NCBI RefSeq assembly: GCF_002794255.1 | Contig: NZ_PGGW01000020.1 | Coordinates: 1 to 42,483, forward strand | Length of the DNA: 42,483 bases | From: Streptomyces carminius | GTDB taxonomy: Bacteria > Actinomycetota > Actinomycetes > Streptomycetales > Streptomycetaceae | Reading direction: 5' to 3' | Part shown: positions 21,401-26,182 of the stretch, piece after piece | Numbering within the stretch: position 1 is the first letter of the stretch | Layout of the letters: every line of letters begins with the position of its first letter | Translations under genes and position numbers: made by a program | Notes under the pieces: generated by a model | Database searches by the model: none | Told to the model about the DNA's origin: nothing | What the model saw: only the letters and a program-made list of their open reading frames with translations

Positions 21401-22785
21401 ACCGTGGCGGGCGGCGTGGTGAGCGGTGCCGTGCCCTCCGGGGACTGTCCGGGGGCGGGCACGTACCGGTCCCCGCCCCCGTGGACCGTGCCGGGACCGT
21501 ACGACGGCGACGGGTTCGTCACGGGTGCCGCCGCGGCCGGCGGGCGGGGGCCGGCACCGCCGCGGGACGGGGCCGGGTACGGGGGAGGACCGGGGGGCGC
21601 CGGCCGGGCACTGTACGCGGTGCCGCCGGCGAGGGTGCCCGGGGAGACGTCGGAGGCACCCTCCCCCTCTCCCTCCCGCGTACCGGAGGTGCCGTCGACC
21701 GCCGCACCGTACGAGGGAGGCGGGTCGCCGACGCCGTCGAACCGGTCCGTTCCGAGCGACAGTTCGCGGAGCCCGAGCCCCGCGTCCGAGGCCAGGGACA
21801 TCGCGGCCGTGGTGGTGACACCCGCCGCGCCCGCACCGGCGAAGGTGTCCCAGCTCCACTCCAGCTTGCCGTCGAAAGCCCAGTTCACCAGGACCTCGGC
21901 CGCGGTCTCGGAGAGGGCGGACACCACGAAGACCTCCGGTATGCCGAAGCCGTGGTCGAGTGCGTTCCGGGTGTGGGGGAACTTTCCGCCGCCGTCACCG
22001 GTGGATTTCCCGAGGCCGGGGGGCTTCTCGAAATCGGGAACCTTCCCGAGTCCGGGGATGCCCAGGGAGTCGGAGATGTTCCTGGTCCAGTTGCGTACGC
22101 GGTCGGCGCCGCCCCGGAGAACGGACTCGAAGCCGGCCGCCAGGGCGCCGAAGGCCATCGCCTTGCCGACGTCCCCCCAGTCGACCCCGTCCGGTCTGCG
22201 GCCCGACGGGTTGAGACTGATCTGCGCCAGCCTGACCGCGAGCGTCTGGAGGCCCTCCTCCAGTGCTCCGCCGAGGGTGGGCCCGAGCTGGGAGAGCCGG
22301 ATCAGCCGGTCGATGATGATCAGGACGGCCAGCCGGCTCCTTGCCCTGGCCAGCGCCATCTGGGTCAGGGAGGTACCGCCCGTGAAGTATGCCAGGGCCG
22401 CGTAGAGCGCCAGCTCGATGAGGAGCATGGTGATCTCGGCGATGATCTCCCACTTCGACGCCTGGATGCCCATCGACCGGTCGACCTGGCCCCTGGCCAG
22501 GTCGTCCATGCTGTCGATCATCCGCTGGAGGTGGTCGACGCCGTTGTCGTCGACCAGCAGGGAGAGGCCCTTGACGTACCGGTCGGCCACCGCGGGCGGG
22601 AGATCGGTCCCCGCGCGTTCGATCGACGACCGGACGGCCTCCCGCAGCGCACGCAGCCGCTGTCCGTAGGCGAGGTACAGCTCACGGCTGTCGTACGCCA
22701 GGTTCTCCCGCGCCTGCAGCGGCTTCTCGCCGAGCAGGACGTAGAGCATCGTGGAGACCTCGTCGGGGAAGTTGATCTCCCGCAC
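12487..22785 (-). CDS. Giant cysteine-free T7SS-type polymorphic effector candidate (3432 aa)
   Basis: The GTG start at 22785 directly abuts the stop of the WXG-like gene. Residues 1-260 are helical with hydrophobic stretches (105-125 and about 140-155), like the N-termini of CpnT/WXG-type giant toxins. Residues about 330-600 are Pro/Ser/Gly/Thr-rich. A domain around 610-760 carries HELLHQLGLRDE (His711, Glu712, His715, Gly718, Asp721), a metzincin-like zinc motif. A second disordered linker precedes about 1700 residues of beta-rich sequence I do not recognise. A coiled coil spans about 2755-2870. Then follows an OTU-like domain: DGDAFFHS (Ala2935 where OTU proteases have Cys), W-DNSAADLL, and DDHYQL (His3133). 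Two proline-rich linkers are tandem copies, and the protein ends in a degenerate second OTU-like half. I find no Cys codon anywhere. Function unknown; secreted toxin or processing scaffold is inferred. Confidence 0.75.
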   Translation of the reverse strand: MREINFPDEVSTMLYVLLGEKPLQARENLAYDSRELYLAYGQRLRALREAVRSSIERAGTDLPPAVADRYVKGLSLLVDDNGVDHLQRMIDSMDDLARGQVDRSMGIQASKWEIIAEITMLLIELALYAALAYFTGGTSLTQMALARARSRLAVLIIIDRLIRLSQLGPTLGGALEEGLQTLAVRLAQISLNPSGRRPDGVDWGDVGKAMAFGALAAGFESVLRGGADRVRNWTRNISDSLGIPGLGKVPDFEKPPGLGKSTGDGGGKFPHTRNALDHGFGIPEVFVVSALSETAAEVLVNWAFDGKLEWSWDTFAGAGAAGVTTTAAMSLASDAGLGLRELSLGTDRFDGVGDPPPSYGAAVDGTSGTREGEGEGASDVSPGTLAGGTAYSARPAPPGPPPYPAPSRGGAGPRPPAAAAPVTNPSPSYGPGTVHGGGDRYVPAPGQSPEGTAPLTTPPATVSGAAPYPSPATNVPSSSAADHPGTRSPGGLPGTSTGADTGTVPLPGSAAPGTAPGSPAGPGPLSSPPAAEAGDTLPRDAGPGHDAAPDSAPESAAPRPSGPVGSPDPAWEAARAAAPSVTRSHTWVDPVSAPPDPERPGRTTQYAVHSKFDARRFEHGGEWVTDLTVQVGSRDPAGLPEPVWDKLRAGVEELLNAPGYRLPNGDRLHISVEQVAHDPHPHGLNVGVVGPDQQMTRVQWHADAEAVDYVHELLHQLGLRDEAGHWTAPQRPDITGTLLGDYTRPAPDGLPQNGLRDRHLSLLAALIGDLGTGAGTGGTAPSGTAPARPAAAATAGGPFGAEPHAPRGSRPATPASEPNAPAPSSTTSRPQTSSAASAPASAPPPGPASAPPVVTTSSAAPVPPPAPPPTPASTTSAEPAPAPPSATPDEPTAEPTDPDPQPAVEAPAPLAGRAFPPPAGKEWLTTALDRDRPPVLVPDAPEPDGGGSSTVFPDGSVVPAHIDDLRSLLGEVPPGVAAEALVSFGHGDIALRGPELMLAEITRLLRDNPAIAPAAPASPAPKGIGPGSAGVRALLRAYRSLSGRPGPPEGDPGAPPVSPESTDLIADISHALRHEPRSLLGEGRSFPYTDLRGAPAVLHITAVHHRDRWQRFDDGYGSGVKVDTMQRSVVTGGQSKNTQSSAPLGLAVPIGPMSTAAFGGYGRVAPRAAFVRKAGYGQTDQGTGQTETRALDGSHVHLTDVHLRITVTGVGGRTMPPDAGERAAATVFGFTVRDGLSARLPDSATRPPAPLAARIPRSMALGGASTYRLVRPEDFGPVSHILTRAAAEADVKPGSDAYRELSAFFNTGSFHRHARAAANGRIITPPLFADDGTPLGAFVVDIVPTRAALVSSTADAETRDISVSTVRNERSLAHTTVLGLELAAGPAFNFFDSGPLDVRFQFGGAARYLVSWTRARGLGGSGATRTAGQVKGGNTALYLVKKDVFVSRTGTGGRPWRFQTWGLDRMTHTEARRLAGWDDGTAFASANGAPEPFAPAYLTADRPRTLGMHRVEEFTHPDGRLRHGDVPGTAPGTTLLDAFADDVIRTVAQVYPRLVAPLAELSPPPGRRGQLAAFFRGERSLPSRPGLPQWRDRAEYEAAVFNTRQILALVSDTHLRAALEALTTTGILIPLYETGRLGQAHRYVRIRGELTRRRFRGVQDDFRHRFSSVGAERLDAQAGAKRVGEAALEGALSLRDPAKDDIGAPHNSGTLSLGVREGWQSDTELSFGLTATNEPMAVSGDRAHLYSYELSLTAEHGGYWRFRGLVRGIATLGLLGTGPFVFSRPGSPLIGTGSDGRPVGGGPRTGRVLISVPAVHAPVTDPHAEGARNPYAPAAEPPSTALVRPERALALAMGDLSDADGPDALADPDDPAGLVEGTGPAAPEGAVPLTGTGRRLFRELRRHPFVTVGVLAAPELLASVDDLLRSAPGGSWQLTEEGAPVRSAILRAFQPQLLTSNFDQSSGPLGWSAAGLLAKGPYLSVWATFRQLTTVSGIQALTPSVPMDSEMIIGGAGQTAGKVSRSRTVFTGGQLAYYRAHAAGPGLLGTYGLVASPYSAAEAGSLSVARIAVADMNRKSFGHQVLVAGTAEHRLVLATSRLGPGAVGRTLVPRQLAGAAGRLTAVPGGWQAHVPEKSAHELGLVEDGLGEVPRYARHSWSPQPWLRGNEFGTYPVDSLDATRALAAFDRQVATLGLAEEERERVRTLVTSRVARALGREMTGTGSSVPVRSSGWGWHGLRVGGRKARVRVRLVPGRTTLHMLDHGVEMEENRRAVETVTRSREATRGAELGHVVGEGVHTGAQDARGPVAAGPALNETGGSRRSAGSAHSVTTLTVFRAASTEPYAVTDTPYELEIVLELDNSPGSEETPPRNTDRSLTARAGRAVREFTGNRAVSVREPAGVLRENIPLSLMVPDPEPGTDGRRLPPPELPALPAPRELTVGERRPRPRHADGLEGPFAFPEHGFDVRRIAGRDNVRAAVHYAVALSYDAGFSLDRDDAPRRAGDTGLTRAGTGSAQLLEDGTTDAMLTAFFHRAVTDDGYRLIDLTEKNLIGTDSAAVRLTAAPDFGRAVLLTVADGEKMEVLRRTGEGTGAARSEENTHDVSPGAVLAVASPTTGLNQYMFTAPGPSEGAGAGTPAGDDHLASVNVKPKTGRVFVFAVPTTWLSDADVRRDVRDTRLLRKASGVFGHVRPGPKTVRSDSHVLVRVREDIARRLGLITDARFPERVGQAWDAVGKASKGFVTADEAYWEKRRPGAARYAELRAARDALDTARERARQARSAHRRAAQAMDPANSALERAAQAVREADRRLAEATGRHGAALAAWESLRDELTVLRERAEAAAAEYHRVRAAADQLTWWHQRAAVEGGRARLIARGFPEPPPVTYLAPPKPPAAPVPPAPAPAMYTRTTEDGRAVLASPGSEPVTYVLHDVPRDGDAFFHSLAEGLRRAAPERLAGAGVDLSDLRSAPARLRRVLADRLTGTAADARGGQGGLAELLDAVAPDGTDTFTAEEITGAGLTGEGTGPLAPGTPQRREFDALDGLLPHSTRLDRRARAALAAAQLLRPGDHGTRSTWDNSAADLLPLLAAHTFGVDITVVGSDGRFQDFGPAVRPEEGDRGAPPVPRPRLVLSLHDDHYQLAVPAGGDTDGDADGTSTPAPPPPSATTGGEPPPTASVGTPAERRQEQEQDPSPAREQDPNREPEPHQTPPTAKQPPSPPAPPPPSAATSGEPPPTASVGTPAKREQGQGQGQGQGQAQNPGPAQEQEPNREPGPHQTPPTATPPPPAEQPADRPTTGALGPLLAGALADRLGSLRAAMPGGDGNETVSTAELDAVGAVLPPGQVAQAALLGDRLPLGEVELAPLQRLRLILLRRYGEASVPEDTGAAADVLASALGIDLVLSGPDGRYGRFGPGAGPGAGGPVVRLHFDGARFVPV
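12955..13330 (-). repeat. Tandem duplicated proline/glutamate linker in the giant gene
   Basis: Two in-frame copies encode the PPPPSA.T.GEPPPTASVGTP block and the following Q/E/P-rich stretch ending NREP.PHQTPPTA. The TASVGTP blocks are 183 bases apart (around 13084 and 13267); the PHQTPPTA blocks are 207 apart, so small indels separate the copies. They lie between the OTU-like domain and its degenerate second copy, consistent with duplication of the whole C-terminal module. Confidence 0.85.
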
Positions 22786-23151
22786 TCAGCGCCTGCCGCT
22801 CTCCCCGTCGTCGCCGGACGCTCCGGCGGTCCGCCACGAGTGGTCCGCGATCGTGTCGAGTGAGTCGTTGCGCGCCTTCTCGATGGCGTCCAGGTTCGCC
22901 AGCGTGGCCGACACCAGCGCGTCCAGGGCGTCGTGCAGGGCGTCGCCGAAGTCCACGCAGCGCTGGTTGTCGCGCTCGTAGGCCGGGCGCACCTTCAGTG
23001 CGTAGTCGTCCGTCCAGCCGGGCCACTCGGTGTACCGGCCCTCACGGTCGAGGAAGTCCGTCACGAGTGTCCTCGCCATGCCGGGAAGCCGTCGCATCTC
23101 CTCGACGCTGTGCCGCAGCCCGATGGTGTCCGCGGAGAAGGCCGTGCTCAT
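22786..23151 (-). CDS. Small WXG100-like/EspC-like T7SS protein
   Basis: A 121-residue, mostly helical protein with a W-P-G turn (EWPGWTDDY, about residues 42-50) between two helical segments. This is the helix-WxG-helix layout of small T7SS substrates and of N-terminal WXG-like domains. The ATG at 23151 has an excellent GGGAGGTGA ribosome site within the end of the upstream gene, and it overlaps that gene by ATGA. Its stop is immediately followed by the GTG of the giant gene, so all three are translationally coupled. The likely role is a secretion partner or chaperone of the giant protein (inferred). It has one Cys. Confidence 0.7.
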   Translation of the reverse strand: MSTAFSADTIGLRHSVEEMRRLPGMARTLVTDFLDREGRYTEWPGWTDDYALKVRPAYERDNQRCVDFGDALHDALDALVSATLANLDAIEKARNDSLDTIADHSWRTAGASGDDGESGRR

Positions 23152-23657
23152 CCCCGGTCACCTCCCTGTGCCCGGCGGTAGTCCGCCCCGTCGTCGTCGG
23201 TGTCCTCGTAGATCTCGTCCCGCAGCCGGTCGCCGGGCGACCGGCCGGGTCCGGAAGGGTGGACGCCGCTCAGGGCCGGGCCGAACAGCCGCTCCCAGTC
23301 GACGTCGATGCCGCGGAACCCGGGAACGTCTCCGGCGGGCCGGGTGAGGGGCTCGAAGGCCGAGATCACCCGCTGCGCCATCGCCGCGCGTCCCCGGTTC
23401 GCGGTCTCCAGGACGGAGGCCGCGAGCCGGTCGGCGGACATGCTCCGGTACCTGTCGTTCGGGAAACGCAGCCGTGTCAGCTCGCCCTGAGCGCCGACGG
23501 TGACCTCCACGGCCCCGTCCGGGGACCGCATGGTCACCGACGCCTCGCGCAGTTCGCCCTCCGTGCGGGCGACGGCCTGCCGTACGGCCTCCAGCTCGGC
23601 GCGGGCCTCGTCGATCCGCTGCTCGATCGGTGTCGGGGACTTCCCGGTGTCGTTCAC
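23148..23657 (-). CDS. YbaB/EbfC-like protein of the T7SS-type operon
   Basis: A 169-residue protein. A coiled N-terminal helix (IEQRIDEARAELEAVRQAV) is followed by the YbaB-like beta sheet (VTMRSPDGAVEVTVGAQGEL, then TRLRF) and a C-terminal helix with ANRGRAAMAQRVISAF. YbaB/EbfC proteins bind DNA as dimers; many actinobacterial copies instead accompany WXG100 and giant effector genes, as here. I chose the GTG at 23657 because the frame upstream encodes Cys/Arg/Trp-rich sequence unlike the family. It heads the operon and overlaps the WXG-like gene by four bases. The acidic C-terminal tail (YEDTDDDGADY) is unusual for a nucleoid protein. Confidence 0.75.
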   Translation of the reverse strand: MNDTGKSPTPIEQRIDEARAELEAVRQAVARTEGELREASVTMRSPDGAVEVTVGAQGELTRLRFPNDRYRSMSADRLAASVLETANRGRAAMAQRVISAFEPLTRPAGDVPGFRGIDVDWERLFGPALSGVHPSGPGRSPGDRLRDEIYEDTDDDGADYRRAQGGDRG

Positions 23658-23970
23658 CGGCCGATCACGTCCTCTCCCCGCTGACCACGGCCCTGACCAT
23701 GACACCTCCGCCGCTCCTCGGTGGCCCTGCCGTCCGCACCGGGAGAACCACCGGCCGGTTTCTCCGGGCGGTGCGGCGGGCGGACGACAGTCCACAACAG
23801 ACAGGAGTCAGTTAATGCTCAACGAGTGACGGAAAGTTTTCCGGAGGGCTGCTTCGGGTGCCGTGATCGAATCCCCTGGTTCACCTGGCGGCGGCCTTCT
23901 GTTCGGCCGTTCCCGGGCGGCCGGGCCCGTTGGCGGCCTTCCGCCGGTGCCGTGCGGTCGCCCCGCCCGG
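23658..23970 (-). other. Promoter/terminator region between TA pair and giant-gene operon
   Basis: 313 bases with no supported gene. It must carry the promoter for the YbaB-WXG-giant operon. I see the stem-loop at 23734-23776 and no clear -10/-35 pair. Confidence 0.4.
23734..23776 (-). terminator. Imperfect stem-loop downstream of the toxin gene
   Basis: CCGCACCG plus GGAGAA at 23734-23746 pairs with TTCTCC and CGGTGCGG up to 23776, with a small bulge and a GGCC-rich loop. It lies about 195 bases past the toxin stop on the same strand, so it could end the toxin-antitoxin transcript or lie in the leader of the next operon. Confidence 0.4.
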
Positions 23971-24348
23971 TCACAGCCGCCAGGCGCGTATGCGGTCGGC
24001 GACCCGGTAGACGCTCGCCTTGCGGTCCCGGATGTCGCGGACGAGTTCCACCAGCGCTCCGTACGGAGGGTCGATCCCCTCGCCGCAGGCGTGCATGTAG
24101 GCGACCGCGGCCTGGCAGGCGTACAGGCTGTTGCGGTAGGGCAGGGGCTCCAGCCGCACCAGGGTGTGCAGCAGGGAGGCCGCGCGCCAGGCCGGGTCGG
24201 GGTCGGTGGCGTCCGGATGGGGGATGCGGGTGCGGTGGCGGGCGACGGCCGCGACCAGCGCGGAGTAGTCGGCCACCGACAGGTCCTCGGGGACGGCCTT
24301 CTCCTGGACGTCCAGCAGCCAGGAGACATCGACGTACAGCGGGGGCAT
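23971..24348 (-). CDS. Doc/Fic-like toxin of a toxin-antitoxin pair
   Basis: A 125-residue protein starting MPPLYVDVSWLLDVQEK. It shows the Streptomyces Doc-like pattern: PDATDPDPAWRAASLLHTLV, then LEPLPYRNSLYACQAAVAYM and a C-terminal VYRVADRIRAWRL. The expected Fic/Doc catalytic motif H-P-F-x-x-G-N-K-R aligns with LPYRNSLYA, so the catalytic His and the NKR residues are not conserved. Doc toxins inactivate EF-Tu by phosphorylation and Fic proteins AMPylate targets; whether this copy is active is doubtful. The ATG at 24348 overlaps the antitoxin stop (ATGA), the usual coupling in TA operons. Confidence 0.7.
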   Translation of the reverse strand: MPPLYVDVSWLLDVQEKAVPEDLSVADYSALVAAVARHRTRIPHPDATDPDPAWRAASLLHTLVRLEPLPYRNSLYACQAAVAYMHACGEGIDPPYGALVELVRDIRDRKASVYRVADRIRAWRL

Positions 24349-24599
24349 CAGGCGGCTTCGGCTTCCCGGCCGCCGTGGCGGACCGGCGGGACCTCGTCGG
24401 GGAACGCCTCGTCGAACTCCGTCCGGTGCTCGTCGCCCCAGGTGAGCGCGTAGCCGACGAACTGCAGACGCTGTTTCTCGCGCAGCGGCAGGTCGTGGAC
24501 GTACTGCTTGAGGGACTTTCCCTCGGCGGCGGCGGCGGCGCGGACCGCCTCCAGCTCTTCCTCGGTGAAGGTGATGTTCAGCGACGGCATACTCCGCAT
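24348..24599 (-). CDS. Antitoxin of the Doc-like pair
   Basis: A small acidic protein of 83 residues from the ATG at 24599 (an alternative ATG lies at 24590). The N-terminus (PSLNITFTEEELEAVRAAAA, then EGKSLKQYVHDL) looks like a ribbon-helix-helix or Phd-like DNA-binding segment. The acidic, Pro-rich tail (FDEAFPDEVPPV) is the sort that wraps a toxin. The perfect palindrome at 24600-24616 immediately precedes the upstream ATG, so translation may be leaderless and expression autorepressed. Confidence 0.7.
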   Translation of the reverse strand: MRSMPSLNITFTEEELEAVRAAAAAEGKSLKQYVHDLPLREKQRLQFVGYALTWGDEHRTEFDEAFPDEVPPVRHGGREAEAA

Positions 24600-24616
24600 G
24601 GTACCTAGTAGGTACC
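24600..24616. promoter_or_regulatory. Palindromic operator of the toxin-antitoxin operon
   Basis: GGTACCTA-G-TAGGTACC: perfect 8-bp arms around one base, directly adjacent to the antitoxin ATG. Its position fits an autoregulatory TA operator that overlaps the promoter of a leaderless or near-leaderless transcript. Seen directly; binding by the antitoxin is inferred. Confidence 0.7.
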
Positions 24617-24773
24617 GGCTGTGCCAGTCGGGGGTTGGCTGTGCGGCGGAAGCCGGTCCGCACCGTTCCGGCACGTCATGGCGCGGCCCGCCGCGGATCT
24701 GCCGTGAATCCGCGACGGGCGGGCCGCGGGCGGGCCGTACCGCCCCGGATCTCAACTCCGCCCGCTGCCGTAC

Positions 24774-24840
24774 CAGTTGAAAAGGTGTGAGACACAACTG
24801 AACGGTTTTGGCAAGTCTGTTCTCCTCGGCCGAAGATCAA
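24774..24840 (+). promoter_or_regulatory. Promoter/operator region of the + strand P450
   Basis: An inverted repeat CAGTTG...CAACTG (24774-24800) encloses GTGTGAGACAC (24785-24795). It is followed by a possible -35 TTGGCA (24808-24813) and a weak -10 GAAGAT (24832-24837) at 18-base spacing. The inverted repeat sits where an operator for an upstream-binding regulator would lie. The promoter call is weak. Confidence 0.3.
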
Positions 24841-24883
24841 TACTCTGTGTCCACGGCCTGTCACCTGATCGAGGAGTCCCGCC

Positions 24884-26104
24884 TTGACCACCGCGCAGCA
24901 GATACCCGACATACTCTCGTCCGAATTCGCTGCCGATCCCTACACCGCCTACCGGGTGATGCGGAAGGACGCGCCGCTCATCTGGCACGAGGCGACCCGC
25001 AGCTACATCATCTCCCGCTACGAGGACGTGGCGACGGCCTTCAAGGACGGCGCGACCTACACCACCGACAACTACGAGTGGCAGATCGAGCCGGTCCACG
25101 GAAAGACGATTCTGCAGCTGAGCGGACGCGAGCACGCGGTGCGCCGGGCGCTGGTGGCACCCGCCTTCCGGGGCAGCGACCTGCGGGAGAAGTTCCTCCC
25201 GGTGATCGAGCGCAACGCACGCGAGCTGATCGACGGCTTCCGCCACACCGGCTCGGTGGACCTGGTCGACGCCTTCGCCACCCGCTTCCCGGTGAACGTC
25301 ATCGCCGACATGCTCGGGCTGGACAAGGCCGACCACGACAGGTTCCACCGCTGGTACACCTCGGTGATCGCCTTCCTCGGCAACCTCTCCGGCGACCCGG
25401 AGGTGGCGGCGGACGGCGAGCGGACCAGGGTGGAGTTCGCCGAGTACATGATCCCGATCATCCGGCAGCGCCGGGAGAACCTGGGGGACGACCTGCTGTC
25501 CACGCTGTGCGCCGCCGAGGTCGACGGCGTGCGGATGAGCGACGAGGACATCAAGGCGTTCTGCAGTCTGCTGCTGGCCGCCGGCGGTGAGACCACCGAC
25601 AAGGCCATCGCCGCCCTGTTCGCCAACCTGCTGGCCCACCCCGACCAGCTGGCCGCCGTACGGGCCGACCGCTCGCTGATCGACCGGGCGTTCGCCGAGA
25701 CCCTGCGCTACACACCGCCGGTCCACATGATCATGCGGCAGACGGCGCGGGAGGTGACCGTCAGCGGCGGCACCATCCCCGCCGGGGCGACCGTCACCTG
25801 CCTGATCGGGGCCGCCAACCGCGACCCCGACCGCTACCGCGACCCGGACACCTTCGACATCTTCCGGGACGACCTGAACACCACCACCGCGTTCTCCGCC
25901 GCGGCCAACCACCTGGCCTTCGCCCTGGGGCGGCATTTCTGCGTCGGCGCGCTGCTGGCCAAGACCGAGGTGGAGGTCGGCGTCAACCAGCTGCTGGACG
26001 CCATGCCCGACGTACGGCCGGCCGACGGTGCCGAGTTCGTCGAGGACGGCGTCTTCACCCGCGGGCCGAAGGCCGTGCGGGTGACGTTCACCCCCGCCGG
26101 CTGA
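24884..26104 (+). CDS. Cytochrome P450
   Basis: A 406-residue soluble bacterial P450 with all the usual motifs: I-helix AGGETT (about residues 231-237), K-helix ETLR (Glu272 and Arg275), and the heme loop FALGRHFCVG with Cys353 as thiolate ligand. It would use a ferredoxin and a reductase for substrate monooxygenation; the substrate cannot be told from sequence. The start is TTG at 24884, supported by a GAGGAG ribosome site at 24871-24876. It is convergent with the CYP157-like P450 of the conservon. In S. coelicolor, CYP157 members often sit next to CYP154 or CYP156 P450s, so this may be that partner, here on the opposite strand (inferred). Confidence 0.95.
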   Translation: MTTAQQIPDILSSEFAADPYTAYRVMRKDAPLIWHEATRSYIISRYEDVATAFKDGATYTTDNYEWQIEPVHGKTILQLSGREHAVRRALVAPAFRGSDLREKFLPVIERNARELIDGFRHTGSVDLVDAFATRFPVNVIADMLGLDKADHDRFHRWYTSVIAFLGNLSGDPEVAADGERTRVEFAEYMIPIIRQRRENLGDDLLSTLCAAEVDGVRMSDEDIKAFCSLLLAAGGETTDKAIAALFANLLAHPDQLAAVRADRSLIDRAFAETLRYTPPVHMIMRQTAREVTVSGGTIPAGATVTCLIGAANRDPDRYRDPDTFDIFRDDLNTTTAFSAAANHLAFALGRHFCVGALLAKTEVEVGVNQLLDAMPDVRPADGAEFVEDGVFTRGPKAVRVTFTPAG

Positions 26105-26133
26105 CCGGGCGCCGGCCGGACACCGGCCGGAAG

Positions 26134-26167
26134 CTGTCGCCGCGGGACCGCGGTCCCGCGGCGACAG
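26134..26167. terminator. Perfect 34-nt palindrome between the two convergent P450 genes
   Basis: Arms 26134-26150 and 26151-26167 are fully complementary (17 bp). It lies 30 bases past the + strand P450 stop and 16 bases past the - strand P450 stop, so it is well placed as a bidirectional terminator. A smaller CCGGCCGG repeat pair (26112-26130) lies just before it. Confidence 0.8.
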
Positions 26168-26182
26168 TGACCAAGACGGCGG

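Noticed and set aside
23658..23795. 46-residue N-terminal extension of the YbaB-like protein
   Set aside because: Cys/Trp/Arg-rich sequence unlike the family; the GTG at 23657 begins the recognisable helix.
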